From Carposina sasakii (Eukaryota > Arthropoda > Insecta > Lepidoptera > Carposinidae): a stretch of 64,000 nucleotides of DNA. Where the stretch lies: assembly GCA_014607495.2 (NCBI GenBank), contig CP053148.1:11842001-11906000 (forward strand), given 5' to 3'. A program made the position numbers and the translations under genes. The notes under the pieces are model-generated. The model made no database searches. It was not told the DNA's origin and saw nothing but the letters and a program-made list of their open reading frames with translations. How positions within the stretch are numbered: the first letter of the stretch is position 1; each line of letters begins with the position of its first letter. Shown here piece after piece: positions 45,969 to 60,900 of this stretch.

Positions 45969-48900
45969 ATGATTAATTTTACGATAAAAACACTAGATGC
46001 GAATAATCATCACTTTTCTGTTGACGATGAGGTGAGTAATTATTGAAAATTTTAATTTGCTTATGTACCTACTTATTCCATAATGTTAGGTACATTATTC
46101 TATTTGCTTCCAATCAGCGAATTCTGCTATTGATTATGTACCTACCTATCTACGTACGTACCGTGTATAGCATTTAGATCATGTGCTTCCAATAAGAAAA
46201 CTCAATAATTTCACTAGCTACTGATGAAAATGATCATATTTATGAAATTAACCATTACATATTTGGAATTGGTTTTTAGGTTGTTTGTATGCCGTAATAA
46301 GTAGATAATTACAAACTAATACCAATAAGCAATAGTATATGTATTAACTTAGATGAAAACATAATAGCGGAAGATAGTGACTCGTCTCCAAAGCGTGGAC
46401 CGCTTAAATTAAGCCAATGTCGCCTGATTTTACTCATTTGCAGTTGAGAGTAGCAATAGCTCGCTCGTGTGATGGAAAATTCTTTTTATATTTTAAGTGG
46501 GGTAAAAGTTATAAAAATGCTTTCATGTGCTTTTGTGCGTTGTACTAATGACAAAAAAAAACAAATCACATGGAATCAATTTTCACCCATAAGTACACGA
46601 AAACTTTAAATTCTTAGGTTAATAATTGTAATTTCACTTATTGTTTTGATCGCCATTTTGCAGAGCGAGATAAAAATATATGATACATCTATGTGCGACA
46701 AGTTAAACAAGCAAACACGTGCCATGCGTGTGCGAATGCACCCACTGTGTTTGGTTTTTGCAGTAGCTTCTTACCATAGTTATTGTCTGGGACACGAGCT
46801 GATACGACTCAAGGCGAAATTATTCCGATGATACTCTATTGAAACGCGCTTGTTTCACTCGTGCTACTGTCGAAATATATAGATTTGTCTCTATCGCTCA
46901 GTAGTGTACAACATTAAATACAATTACAGCTGTGTGTGTAGTTGTGTACCATGCCTAATTTCTAATTGACGATTTTAAGGACGTGCCTTATCTTCCGCTA
47001 TTTTGTTTTCATCTAAGTGTATTAATGTAATAAAAATTTAGCTTCAAAAATGTGTATAATTTTGACAATATTTCTATGATTTTAAAGAACTTCAGCTCTA
47101 ATCTTCAACACAGAGAATGTGGAGTATTAAGATTTTTTAAAACTTTTATCACCTACCTACATCTATTAAGAGTATGCTAACACTTGCTAACCTCTGCCAA
47201 CTGCATACTTATATGTACTTATCCCTGTTAACAATATATTCTGCCTTTTACTTTTATGACTTCTCTGAAACACACTTGGTACATGCTGACCTAGGAATAA
47301 AGAGCTGACAGAGAATATTTATTGTCTTTTCAGTTGTTGATTTGATTGATAGGCAAATTTTAATAGTATTGTTACTATAAGTGGCAATGTATTGTGAAGA
47401 GCTGCAACCCTGTGATGAATACATATAAAGACCTTATATAACTAGACCAGTTGCAGCTTTATTTTTGCAATGTGATTAAGGGTCGATTTTTCCAAACGTC
47501 AAATAGCATATCAGAGGAATAAAGTTGATGCTGTCTTTCTCTAAAACTTGATTATAATAGAGACAGCATCAACTTTATTCCTCTGATAGGCTTTCTGACG
47601 TTTGGAAAAATCGGCCCTAAGTATGACACCCAAATAGAAAAATCTGTTTGTTATTTAGTCACAGACAGAATTAGTGATATAATAGTTAAATTTGTCCTTT
47701 AGTGTGATTTGCAATCTGTTTTATTACTTGTAATAGTTCAGTATTAGGGTAACGCTTTGCGAATGATTTTACAATATAAATCTTTAAGGATCCTAGTACC
47801 CTATTAGCACTACAAGTGTTCTGCTTAATGTTTTAACCACACTCTGATATAGACAGTATTCTTCATACAATTCTGCCAGGCAATCTAAACTAGCATCCAT
47901 CTCGTTAGTGAGAGAACACAGTACAGATGTGATTTTATCAGGCTAAGATGTGGGGTCCATTTTTAGAGCTGCTTGGCGAAATTAAACATTATGTCAACAT
48001 AGCATGTGCTAATCTATAAGTTTATGCATTAGTTAGCTTTATTTATGAAACAACTTGTACTTTTCTTTTATATGCCATCTCATACTTTGTGAAAATATGT
48101 GCATGTTAATAAATGTGTGATTGAATTATTCAGAGCTGTTATTGTGTTTTTATATGTCTGAAAATATAACACAGTCCCCACATCTTAAAAGCTTGCGTTT
48201 AAAATCTATACATATAATAAAATTGTAACGGATCAATGTTAGTGCACACTAATCTCAGAAATGGCTGAACCAATTTCGTTGCAGTTTTTAGGAATATGTT
48301 GTGACCGGTCCCACTTAACATATAGGCTACTTTTTATCATGGATAATATCGACATTTTATTTTTTCTGCAGTCCACGCGGACAGAGTCGCGGGCGTCCAC
48401 TAGTATATAATAAAAATATTGTAGATGTTATTTATTATATAATTTGCTACAATATAATGCTTCATAATAAAACTGTTTACAAATTAGAGGTTTGTTTAAT
48501 TGGGCACATATTTTATTCATACATATGTCGTGGCCATATCGTAGAATTGATCATTTCATGAAATGGTCGAGCATTTCATGAAATGGTCGCATTTCATGAA
48601 AAGTTCAACTGTCTATTGGCCACATCATGATATGGTTTGGGCAGATCGATGATTAAAAATCGTTTCTCGATATGGGCAACTAAACGCCCGATCATTTCAT
48701 GAAGTGGTCAAGATTATTGATCATATCGTAAAATAGTTACATGAATCACCGGTAGAGGCGCTGCGCGCGTTTTATTTATGTGTGAAGATGGCGGATTTTT
48801 CTTTTTAGGTTATAAAACAAATTAAAGAGAGTAGGGTGACTATGCAGAAGAAGTTAACGGATAGTGTGTTATATTGTATAATGTATATTAGACTTAATGG

Positions 48901-51900
48901 TGGTTTATAATAATATTGTTAAACAAAAACCTTAGATTACGATAGGTTAGGTTAGGTTAGACTATGACAAATGACGCACGAGCCGAGCGAGCGGAGCGAG
49001 CGTGCCCAGGCAGCGTCCGGCGATGTGCCAGATGCGAATCGCTTTTGTAAAGTCTTTTATGTTTTTAAATATTATATTGTGAAAATATCACATAAATAAT
49101 AGCAAAAAAAATCATACCATCATACCTTATGGTATACTTATATATGGTGTACGGTATATATTATTTATATAAGCTCTTACCACATTCGGATTTTATGGAC
49201 ACCCTGTTAATACGATTTGGCCAAACGTGGATGACAAAATCGTGAAATGTAGACGATTTAACGATCTGGTCAAATTGAATTGGCCACTTCATGAAATGCG
49301 ACCACTTCATGAAATGCTCGACCATTTCATGAAATGATCAATTTAACAATATGGCCACGACACATACATGTATACCTTACGGGGTAGGCAGAGCACCAAG
49401 GGCCGATAGAACCATATGGTGCCACTTCTGAACAAATTTTGAGGGTATAGTTGAGATGTACCTTTTCGGTTAGTAGTGACAGGTGGTCAGCCCATAGCCT
49501 TCAAAACACCAAGACCCACATGTCCCTCTACTGACTTGTATGCCCGGGAAGAGAAGCAGCTGTAGTATTATAATTTTTTTTGCACTCCCAGAGCAGCATA
49601 TAAGAATTTTATGTTTACTTTAACATGCAGGTGGTGAAATGTTTTTTAATTGAATCTGTACAGATTACCATCCAAGGTCTTAAGGAGAAGGTCGAGGAGA
49701 AGATGGGCGTCGCTGCAGATATACAGCGGTTAATATTCTGCGGGAGAGTTCTACAAGATGATAAAAAATTAGCTGATTATGGTGAGAGGACTATATTGCA
49801 AACCAATGCACTTAAACATCAAAGGACATTTGGCAAAGTTATTTTACCATCTGAATTTGTATATTCACTCTTCTGGTTTGCTGTAAGAAATTTCTGTTTA
49901 AGAGATGAGTTACGCTGTAAAACGTTTGGTAGCTAAACCATCGGTAATATTCGCTCCATATTACACATGAAAGGCGCCTAGATATCTCCTTCCGTGCGTG
50001 TCGTAAGAGTCGATTATGGAACTCAAGGGGCTTTGTTATACATCTGGTCACGTTATTCTAACATGTCCGTACGTGATCCTGCTTTCTGGCGACTCCTTTT
50101 TTAGAATACAGCTGTGTGCATATGAAGATAATCAATATCTTCCGGCCTGGCTTCTTTCGTCTGCTTTCGTATATGTAGGTAATGCTATAATATGTCATAC
50201 CAATTTACAGACGTGAACGGTAAAGTAATACACATGGTGCAGCGGCCGCCTCCGATGTCCCCGCAGCGCTTGCCGCCAGTGGAGCAGTTAGCGCCGAACC
50301 CACATCCCGACTTCCAGGATCCGGAGCAAGATCGTCGGATCCGGGCGATGATGGTTCGTATATTGTTTATGCTCTTATCCGCGAAAATGCTAAACTGACT
50401 TATAGGTTTCTCGTTAATTTTATTTTAACACTTAATAATAATCACTGGATTTCCTAAGGTCTAGGAATAATCTTAGTAATTTATTTTTGTACTTAAGACA
50501 AGCTGTCTATACAATATTAGACAGAATTAATGCAGTTATACATACATGCATATTATAGACTGACTAATAACTATATTATATCTTAATTATATGAACAGTT
50601 CTCTTTATTAGGTAATTCATTTTCCTTTCCTGCACAGCACAATTAATTCTTCAGTTTTATAATTTACTCGAGGACTAAGTCCGCGTCAACTTTAAATGCT
50701 TTCTGGAAATGCTTTCTTTTCGGATGCCTACGCCATGCAAAGAACACACCCTCCAAGTTTCAGGTTTCTACGATCAGCGCTTTAGACTGTGCGTTGATCC
50801 GTAAGTCATTCGGGGCAAAGCATTTTTATCTGACTGCGCGACGCAAAGTAGTGGTAATGTGTTTAACATTCTATGTATGTATGTATGTATGTATGTTTGT
50901 ATGTTCCTTTGAAGCACTGTACAGACCAAACGCCTGGGCCAATTTTTATGATTCACACGTCAATCGATTCCTCTTAGTCCGGCGAGTGTCACTAAAGACA
51001 TGACGTTAGTGAAAATCCAATATGGCGACTACTAGACGCAATATTGTGAAAATGAAAAAAATTAAGTCAACAAACTATATCAAGTGGGGTATCGTTGAAT
51101 AGGTATTTAAAAATCATTATCAGTTTTCTCATAACATTTTTCGATTCGACTGACCGTTTAGGATCTATATCGATTTAAAGTTGCGTAATAACCATTCTCG
51201 AATATAAGTTTTTAGACAGCAGCAAGACGAAAACTTCTTGCTGCCGAGCATGTCGAGCATGTTTCTTGAAGGCTACCTATTAGTAGCTATATTAACTAAA
51301 AAGTATTAAAAAAAAACATGATTTAAAAAATCCAAAAACCCGACTGCGTATAAAACAAACAAACAACAAACCATGTAATAATAAAAAAACTGAAAAGATG
51401 AAAACAAGCCTGCCTAATAACTGCTCACCAACACATGGAAATAGCACAGAATGCAATGCAAAATGAATTTAATTTGATAAGTTGTGTAAATGGGCCCACG
51501 ATGTTGGGCTATCATTAAACTACCAAAAAACTAAATTACTACACATTCACTCCCCATACATAAAAACAAGCAATAGTCCCAGGATCGTGGCCCATGAACA
51601 TAGCTGTATGTACTCATAGCAAACATATTGTAATTGTAAATCATTAGATATTGTGAGTCAGCATACATACCTAGGTCTGATAATAGATAACAAGTTGAAC
51701 TGGGGGCCCCATGTTAACCATGTATGTAATAAATTAAGAGCCGTACTTGCCAAACTCAGTATACTAAAGTATAAAATGCCATATAATACATTAAGACTTT
51801 TGTTCATGTCCATAGCCGATTCAATAATAGACTATGGCTTATCAAGCTATGGAAGGACATATAAAACATATCTACAAAAAATATATGATTTGCAAATAAG

Positions 51901-54900
51901 GCTGTTAAAAACTATAGTACCATTAAAAATTAAATATAAGAATAAAAGTAACTACGAAAAACTATTTCAATATTGTAAAGTAATAAAAGTTTATGATAAG
52001 GTAAATATGGCGAGTCTTAGAATACAATAATAATATAGGAAACTTAGAAAAGAATAAAAGACCTACAAATCTGTGCATACTTAAAAATTGTTTAACATAT
52101 CAAACACCGAACTGTAACAATGAATATGGCAGAGGAGTCTGGACGCACAGCCTACCCTGTGTGCTCAACAAACTACCAAATTATATTTTAGAAAAAATGG
52201 CCAACAAAAATAAAAACCAAATTATAAACATCCTAAAAAAATACTACACATGAGTGCCCATCACAATCTTTAAATTTAAGATTATCAGCTTTAAGTTCAA
52301 GGAAAAAAACTACATGTATTTTTAATGAAAATAAACAGTTTAAAATTTAAAAAATTAAATTAAATTAATGTCCGGTGGTCTAGAATCCTGTAATATTATT
52401 ATGGAATGAATACTCCGACAGCCAAGCGATCCTGGCTGTTCAGTTGTTATGTGCTTCAATGAATGTCACAGTGTTAGTTACCATAGTGAAAATATGCATA
52501 AGGTCTGAGAATCGGCTATTTTTCAAACCCCAATACACAAAAAAAAAAAAAAAATAAAATTTTAATTATTTATTATGTGGATCTATCACCAACCCCAGCA
52601 TTCGATAACTGTATCTTATCACTTGGTGAAGTAAACAGCACTGAGACATGATATACATAGATGGAGCCTCATACCCATAGAAATGTATAAAGCTGGAAAC
52701 AGCGCTTCTTACTAAAAACTGCCTCCCGAAAATTTGACCAATTTGACCTTGAAAAACTAAAAAAGTGTACTATTTAATTTTAATACAATTACATTTCTGT
52801 AACACAGGAAGCATTTTAACAAACGGATAATTAACTTATGTAGAAGGTTCGTAGAAACTCTTATATGAGTTTATCTTGATGGAGCATTTTGATGATACAC
52901 TTTATAAGGGGTGGATAATGGAAGAAAATAATCAATAGCTTTATCCGTACAGACCAATGCTCAATAGTTTCAATGGCCATACATAGCTGTTTTTTATGTC
53001 TAAGGGTCTACAATAGCATTTTTAAATAGTAAGATAATGCCTAATTCATAATAGCATAAACTTTGCTATTTATGCAGCGTAATTATTCTACAGCTTTGGG
53101 CTGTTTTAGTGCCCTTCGTTATTTAATAGCACTTTTAACTATAAGGAAATGCTTAGTATTGCTAGTAGCATAAACGTGAATCAATGTAATGCTTGCATTT
53201 TTGAAGGTCAACATTAAACCATATGGTGGATCTAATAATTTTAAGTAAATATTAATATCTCTAAAGAAAAGTGAATAATTCACAGTGTTAGTTACCATAC
53301 TCCTCTGAAATCTTATGAAATTTTATATGCATATTCAGGTCTGAGAATCGGCTACTATCTATTTTTCAAACCCCTAAGTGATAAGGGGTGTACACAAAAA
53401 AAAAAAAAAAAAATAAAATTTAATTATTTTTTATTATGTGGCATTAAAAAATACATACAACCCTAAATTTCTCATGTCTACTCAAAAATATATCACCAAC
53501 CCCTATAAAAAAGCAAGAGTGAATATTTATTTGCCGTTTAGTTTAGTGGAAATTCATTTTGTACTTCGAGTGATATAATAAGTTGGATCTGGATGCCCTC
53601 GCTTCTGCAACCACGAACAATACATTTCACTACTGATCAATTATCTTATCATGATTTGACTTGGTGTCAGGGATACTTCAGAACATTCCTTAAAATCAGA
53701 ATTTTTGCTACCGCCAGTAAACAGTAAACATTTTCACGGAGTAGGGTATGAGACCTCAAGATGAATGATATACATAGATGGAGATACCAAATCCCTGCTC
53801 ATACCGAATTTTATATACCACTTTCTCAATCTGACCATAGACAATGAAGGTAATTAAGGATGTGCTCTATACGTAAAAATATATCGAAATTAATGAAAAT
53901 GTCAATATATAAAGCTATGCCGAAACGAGGGATTATAGTAGCAATATCTTGCAGAGCTTTTGGAACATCTGAACTATAATTTAGTACCTTTACTATGTCA
54001 TAGAATAGATTACGCTAACGTATCACCGTCACTGCGAGTGTATGACGAACCCGCCCATGAATTTATAGGTATTGCACTCATTTTGAAATTAAGAAACTCT
54101 TCTTATATATATTATTGGAACGAAGTTCCTTACGGCAGGCTTGGCCGAACTGAAAAAATTGTGATAGTAAAACCGTAAGAAAAAGTGCGTGGAATAAAAC
54201 CGTTAAATGAGACGTGCGCAGGCGCGACAGTCGTATACACAAGCGAGTAGTGTATATAATACCTTTCTCTTTCTCCCTCTTTCTTTTCGTTCTCTCATCC
54301 CTTCTCTCTCTATTACTACTCCACCCCGCCAATGCATAGTATATACTCATGAATTCATGGACAAGCACGTGGCGAATACTCACATTATAGATACATTTTA
54401 AACCTAAATAAAATTGTAAAGGTTTTTCTTTTGCAAATTGTGTCGATTTGCAAGATGTGCGGCCGACTATCAAGTGGCGTGCGAACTACTCACTATGAAA
54501 TAACTTCCATCGAATCGAATGCACAATGGTATCTCACACTCGCATGCAGTCGATAGTCGATACTCACGATGTATGCTCGATTTACGCGGAAGTTAAGTTA
54601 CTCGATTGATTTAGCAAAACTCACACTAAGCACTCTGGTCGTTAGTCGATGATCTGCGAGTGTCGAAACACGCGACCATCGTGTCCCTTAACAGTCGCCA
54701 GACAGGCTTTGAGCAGTCAGAACGTATGTCGCTTTGTGATCTGAAAATCGCAGTAGTGTGGTGGTGGCACAGAACAACACCATCTCCTTGAAATTTTACA
54801 GCGACTAATACGTGGATGTCGAGCGATAAGACTCTGCGACATGTCGCCTAATTAAAACGCAGCTTTGTACTAAATATTTGTTTCCATGACTATAACAAAG

Positions 54901-57900
54901 AATATTGTCAAATATGTTTTTTTTTATTAGCTGACAAAGGAAAAAATTCTCTCTGTTTTTCACTTTACAGCTAAGCAACACAGACGATGCTTAAAACGTT
55001 AGACCTTGTCTCACAAAACGCGTGTTTAGACATTGCTTCGTGATTCTTTTATAATAACACCGTAAGAGTTTCAATGCCCGTGTCCATTATCGGAATTGGC
55101 AACTTGCGTATATTAACGTTAAGACAATCACTACATATTATAAAACAAAGTCGCTTGCCGCTGTCTATCCGTCCCTATGTATGCTTAGATTTTTCAAACT
55201 AGGGAACGGATTTTGATGCGTTTTTTTTTAAATAGATAGAGTGATTCACGAGGAAGGTTTATATGTATAGTATCAGCACTGTACCCGTGCGAAGCCGGGG
55301 CGGGTCGCTAGTAATATTATAAAATTCTAGACCACCGGACATCTAAGTGCTTGTTTTCATCTTTTCAGTTTTTTTATTATTACATAGTTCGGTCCTTTTT
55401 TACGCAGTCGGACTTTTGGATGTTTTTGTATAAATAGATTACAGTTTAACAGTCATAATAAATTATTCTAGGATTCATTAGCAACGGCGCCACCGGGATT
55501 TGTATTAGAAGAGCAACAGGCGTTGAACCTGTCGCCCACTCACGGGCGTATCGAGTTCATACGTCGCATGATATCCGACATTAGGACCACCCTCGGCTTT
55601 CTAGACACTCACGTCAATCACCGTCAGGTACGTATTTGATTGCATTCTTGAGATCCCATTTCCAATGGTCAGATAGATCTACTTGAAGGATAAAGTTTCA
55701 GTCTCTGTCTTGATCAAGCTTTAGAGAGAGACGGCATCAAATTTATTAATCAGTTAGAACTATCTGCCTATTTAAAAATATGCATTTTGATATACATGCA
55801 ATTGTTGCTTATTTTGCTGAAATGCTTTGTAAAAATCGATGTTTTAAATTTCTATTAAAGTTACGTAGGATAAGAATTTTCTTAAACCAAACGCGGTGCA
55901 GCTTTTTGGTTTGAAAATGCTTTTCTATTTCGTACCATTTTATAACAGTAGTTTGAACAAGAACTAATAAGTCAAAGCCGTAGAAATAAAACAAGTATTT
56001 ATTATTTTTAATACTGCTTAAATACCAGTCGTAAAATGTACATTTTCTGTGGAATTGGTTTTTTAATGTTTTAATTCAATGCTTATTAGCAGCACTTCAT
56101 TTTCATGGAATACCATTAGGATGTAGATATTGCATTAAATAAAGCCGTTTTAATTGAGCTGTTACGACATTTTGGCCAATCATCCCTTAGGTCAATCTAA
56201 TTTTGAAGAAATTATTATAGAGCTTGAAAAAAATAGCATATCCTATTCATGTGAATACACAGTACACATTTATAAACTACTTACTTAATATATTGATATA
56301 ATATACTATTGCATGCATACTTACCTTAAACCATGTCTTGATTTTCCCATTAGGTAAGATGGTAGTCTTCTATTATTCATAAAAAACGTAACTAAACATA
56401 ACTTGGTTATTTATTCTAAATGCACGTTAGATTCGTATGTAGTGTTACAAGGTTATCAAAACAATAATTATGATTGATGGTTACGATTGAAGGCAGAATT
56501 GAAATTATACCTAAGCCCGCTTTAGAGATTTAACTGTTAGATGGCGTATTTTAACTCTTGATAAAGTGTGGACGTGGTGCGCAAAGAATTTCGTTCAATG
56601 ACCTCTCACTATTGATCTCTGTCATCGATGTACATATTGTTTTGCCATCTCTATCGCGACGACCTCAGGCACGAGCGTGACGGCAATAGATTTATGTGCG
56701 AGTGAATAGTAAGGGGTATATACACTGAACGCAATCCTTTGTGCAACACGTCCGTGATTTACTTAATTGACATTACTTACAAAATTGACACTCGTGTGAC
56801 GTTATCCTGTGTCTAGGCTAAATACTGGCACTGTGTATGACACGACCTTCACAATCACAAAGACGGTCGCGACTATTGTAAACCGTTTATCTTAAGTATA
56901 ACCTGGCTTTCAACGTAACATCACTACATAAACTAACCAATCGGTTGTGGTTCTGGTACCTTGCTGCCTTCCGAGCTAGATAGCGGGTTCGATTCCCGGT
57001 TAGGACGAATATTCGTGTCGCTTTGTCCTGTATCTGGGTGTGCTATTTACATACATACATTCACCAATATCGATAAAGTTACTAATGCCGACTTTTTTCG
57101 AACAAGGCTTGATTTATTTCGCTTTTTTTACGTGAATGTTTGTTTATGTATGTATGTATGTAGGAGAATTCTGGAGCGGCAGCTAGCAGTGTACCAAGGA
57201 ACGAACCAATGGAGGTTGACGGCTCTACGCCTGCTCCCGTAGTGGAAGAGGTAAATTGTGTTGGAGATTTCATTTCATTTTGAGTGGTATCTTAGGGTCA
57301 AGACAGACTAATAACACTTGACGCCATACGCCACTCAGTACTTATCAATCACATACGTTTTATATGGTCATTGACACATAAGCAACACCCCACGTATGCC
57401 CCACTCGCCATATTTTACCGACGTGTCGACACTTCGGGTGTTGATAGTCTGTCTTGACCCTTATCTTTGTGTATTTCATTATGTTTGGTCCAAATGTAAA
57501 ATAGGAAATAATTTGATGCATAACGTTAGTTAATATTTTAGTCTGTCTCTAATTTAGTTAATCTTACGTTAGTTAATATTGCTTGTCATTCACATTTTTT
57601 GTACATCATCATATCAGTTAAGAAAGTAACTAAAAAATCTTAGATTTTGTAAAGAGCATCCACAATCCTATGGTTGTTTTCTGGTTCTTTTAAACAATTT
57701 TACCCTTGTCGGCAACACGTTTATCATGGATGTTAAACTATTTTCATGCACAATAGCAGACATCTGAACTGCATACCTGACCTTACGCACACATCATGCT
57801 CCTGTGCTATTAATAACTGTGAATCAAGCATTCTTATTATTTGTCCTGTGGCTAATTGTTTAAGTATTGTGCCCGTTTTAAGTTAAAATATCTTGTAAAG

Positions 57901-60900
57901 CGTCCTCCGCTAAGGTCTCCAATAAATTATCTTGTTTCATTGACGTTGTGGTATTAAATATTGATGATAAGGGCTTACGAAGGCCTCCGATAATGTTTTG
58001 GCAATTTTGACCTTTTAATCATGGAGAATCCTCATAGCTTATCGTCCATTCCAAATCTCGGAGAGGCTTGAGGGCACCCATTTACGAGTATTATAATTGA
58101 AGCTAACACTTTAAATTTTAAAAAATATATGATGTTGGAACTCGATCGCAGCGAATGTTAAACGTAAAACGTGTTAGGTGGCGTTGTGTTTACGTTTCAG
58201 CAAATGAAGTGCTGATTTCTTGACTGACATCTGATAAAATGAGTATAACCTTTTGCTTTTTAGCCTGAGTCGCCCGCTGAAGAACAAGGAAATGCAGCAA
58301 GCAACGAAGAGCGAGAGACCCCTCGAAACAATGCGACAAGGCGTGTGTAAGTACAAGTTGAAAGGATGTTACATTTGCTCGTAATGTTGGGGCATTTATT
58401 TAATAGCATACTCCTTTCTTTATGCATTAAATATTAACAATATGGTCGATTCTGACCGTCACACTTAAACCTAAACGTAAAATTAGTCCTATCTGTCCCT
58501 TTCTCTGTCTCAGCCATTTATATTAAGAACGAAGAGGGATAGAGCTGACTAAGATTAAGTTTACATTTAAGTGTGACGGTCAAAATCCACCATAATATCG
58601 GAATCAGCGGCGGAGTCATGAAACTTGCAAAAGCAAAGCCGAAGCTTCGCGATCGCGAAAATTGTGCGTGTGTTAGTGCGCGAGGCGAATGGGAGGCGTG
58701 GTTGGACGCTAGACATACGTCACTCACACACAATTTCGCGCTCGTATTGCTTTGGCTTTCCTTTTGCAAGATACGTAATTAGCCTACCGGCACAAAAATT
58801 ATTGGCGTATAAATAAATGAAAATTGTCTTCAGACTCTAACGAATTAAGGTGTAATATACTACGGCGCCTAAAGACGTATGCGTATTTAAAGAATACCTT
58901 GTACATGCAGTGCAGTCGATTCTGATCACTACGCTTAAACTTAAAAATTGTTGCACCTGTCCCTTTCTGTCGCATTAATAATGGCGAGGGAGAGACATAA
59001 CTAATGTTAAGTTTATGTTCAAGTGTAATGGTCCGAATCGACCACATTGTCTATATTTACAACTGTGTTTATTTCTAAGGACCCAAAATCGCCGGGCCCG
59101 AGCGGAGGCGCGCCCAAGCGACTTAGGGCGGCTGCTGTTCGAATTGGAGGAGCTGCAAGAACGATTTACGCCGTTCAGGGTGAACTACATGAGACTATTA
59201 CAAGCTGCTAATATTGACTCGGTGAGTATTAGCCAGCGCGCATACAAAGTGGTGTTTTAAGAACGTTGAAAGTGTCAGCGTTACTGTGGCGGGGGAAATT
59301 TAGGATGCAAATATAATAGGTGTAGTATAACTATAGTTCGTTTTACGAGTCGAACTTCTAGGGAAAAAAGTACTCGTAGCTTATGGGCGTTTCGCAACTA
59401 GAGGACACGACAACGACACGACCACGTCTTCGGCTTCGTTTCGCGGAACGGCCTATAGTGGTTTATATGCGTAGCAACTCGACCAGTCCACATATTTGCA
59501 TAGGGGTGCACAGTTCTTATTATTATTATATCTCTGTTTAAATTCTCGGGACTACAGAGTCCCGGTCCTTTGAGAGGCGTGCATCTGGCCGAGATGTAGA
59601 GGCCCTTTTTAGAGACCTTTTAATATGGTGTGGGATACACATGGCGGATACCATCGCCGACCGCACAATTTGATACACCCGGCGATGGTCCCCGCCAAGT
59701 GCAAGACTATTGGAGTGCAGATCTATGTTATGCGATGGAAACAAAGGTCATGGGCTATGGGGCTGAATGTTGGGTGGGGTTAGGTAACTGGGATATTGAA
59801 GGAGACTAACGGACGCCTGCCATTACAACCAAGTCTCATAATTGTTTGGTGGCAGACGGTGACTCTCCGACTCATTTCATGGGCCCCCTGAAACGGCCGC
59901 ACGCACGGAGCGACAAAGGGGGCAACATTTGGTGAGCGGCTAGGGTGGAGGGGTGCCCCTGGACTTTAAACCGAAGCCAACTTGTCACTTACTGACGGGC
60001 ACGTCCACCCTCGAGCTGTCATAGCTCTCGCGACTCCACTCTGCCCGGCCGGCGAAGGCAAGGCAGAGGTGGGGGAACTGTTCCTTGTCAGATCTCACTC
60101 CGGCGCCGGAGATGAGGAACAGGGTCTTCCCCCGGGAGTACTTCAGGTCCGTGGGAACGCTACCTCCCAACAGTTCGCCACAAGCTGCCCTGCGGGCTTA
60201 TTATTATTATGCTTTATTGTACATCTCAACCTTCAAAATTGGTCAGAAGTGGCACCATGTGGTTCTATAAGCCCTTGGTGCTCTGCCTACCCCGTAAGGG
60301 ATAAAGGCGTGATCTTTTGTATGTATGTATGTACTCTGTAAAGTTTACACAAATAAAGTTTATGACATAGAAAATGTACAAAGGCGTGCTTATCTCTAAA
60401 AGAGATTTCTTCCAGCAAACCAATAATTAAAGAGAAATGAACATAAGAGGTAGGTATGTGTGCACACAAACAGACCAATAAACTAAATAATTAAATAAAA
60501 GAATAGACATAAACCTAAAATAAACAAAAATACCTAAATAGACTACATAAACATAAATACCTAAATAAAACATAAGCATAGATAAATAGCATACATACTG
60601 AAGAATAAATATAACATCAAATGTAAGTATAGTATTGGTATACAATGGTAAGAAACCAATATTCAGACACTATTAATCAAGAAGATGGGAGAGATAATAA
60701 TGGACCTTTAATCTTTTCATAAAAATATCAACTAATGGACAGTCTCTCACAGAGTGAGGCATCGAATTCCATAGCTTTACCGTATAGACAGTGAAAGAGT
60801 AATTAAAAGCAACTGAATTGTGACGAGGAGTTTTTAGTAAGGAAGCTGTATTGGACCTCAAAGGATGGTCTCTTGAGAAGAGATACTCAAATCTTTCACA

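Noticed and set aside
48945..48959. TTAGG repeats as an internal telomere tract
   Set aside because: Only three units, inside a transposable element; a similar CCTAA x3 at about 61265 is likewise within repeats.
53960..54178. 72-codon frame in BAG6 intron 3
   Set aside because: No splice phase match to exons 3 or 4 of BAG6 and no recognisable motif.
56945..57055. Functional tRNA gene
   Set aside because: Good B box but no convincing acceptor stem or anticodon arm, and a SINE-like tail follows.
59982..60341. 119-codon GC-rich frame in BAG6 intron 7
   Set aside because: Lies in a GC-rich retrotransposon piece, no reverse transcriptase or gag motif, and runs into an unrelated repeat.
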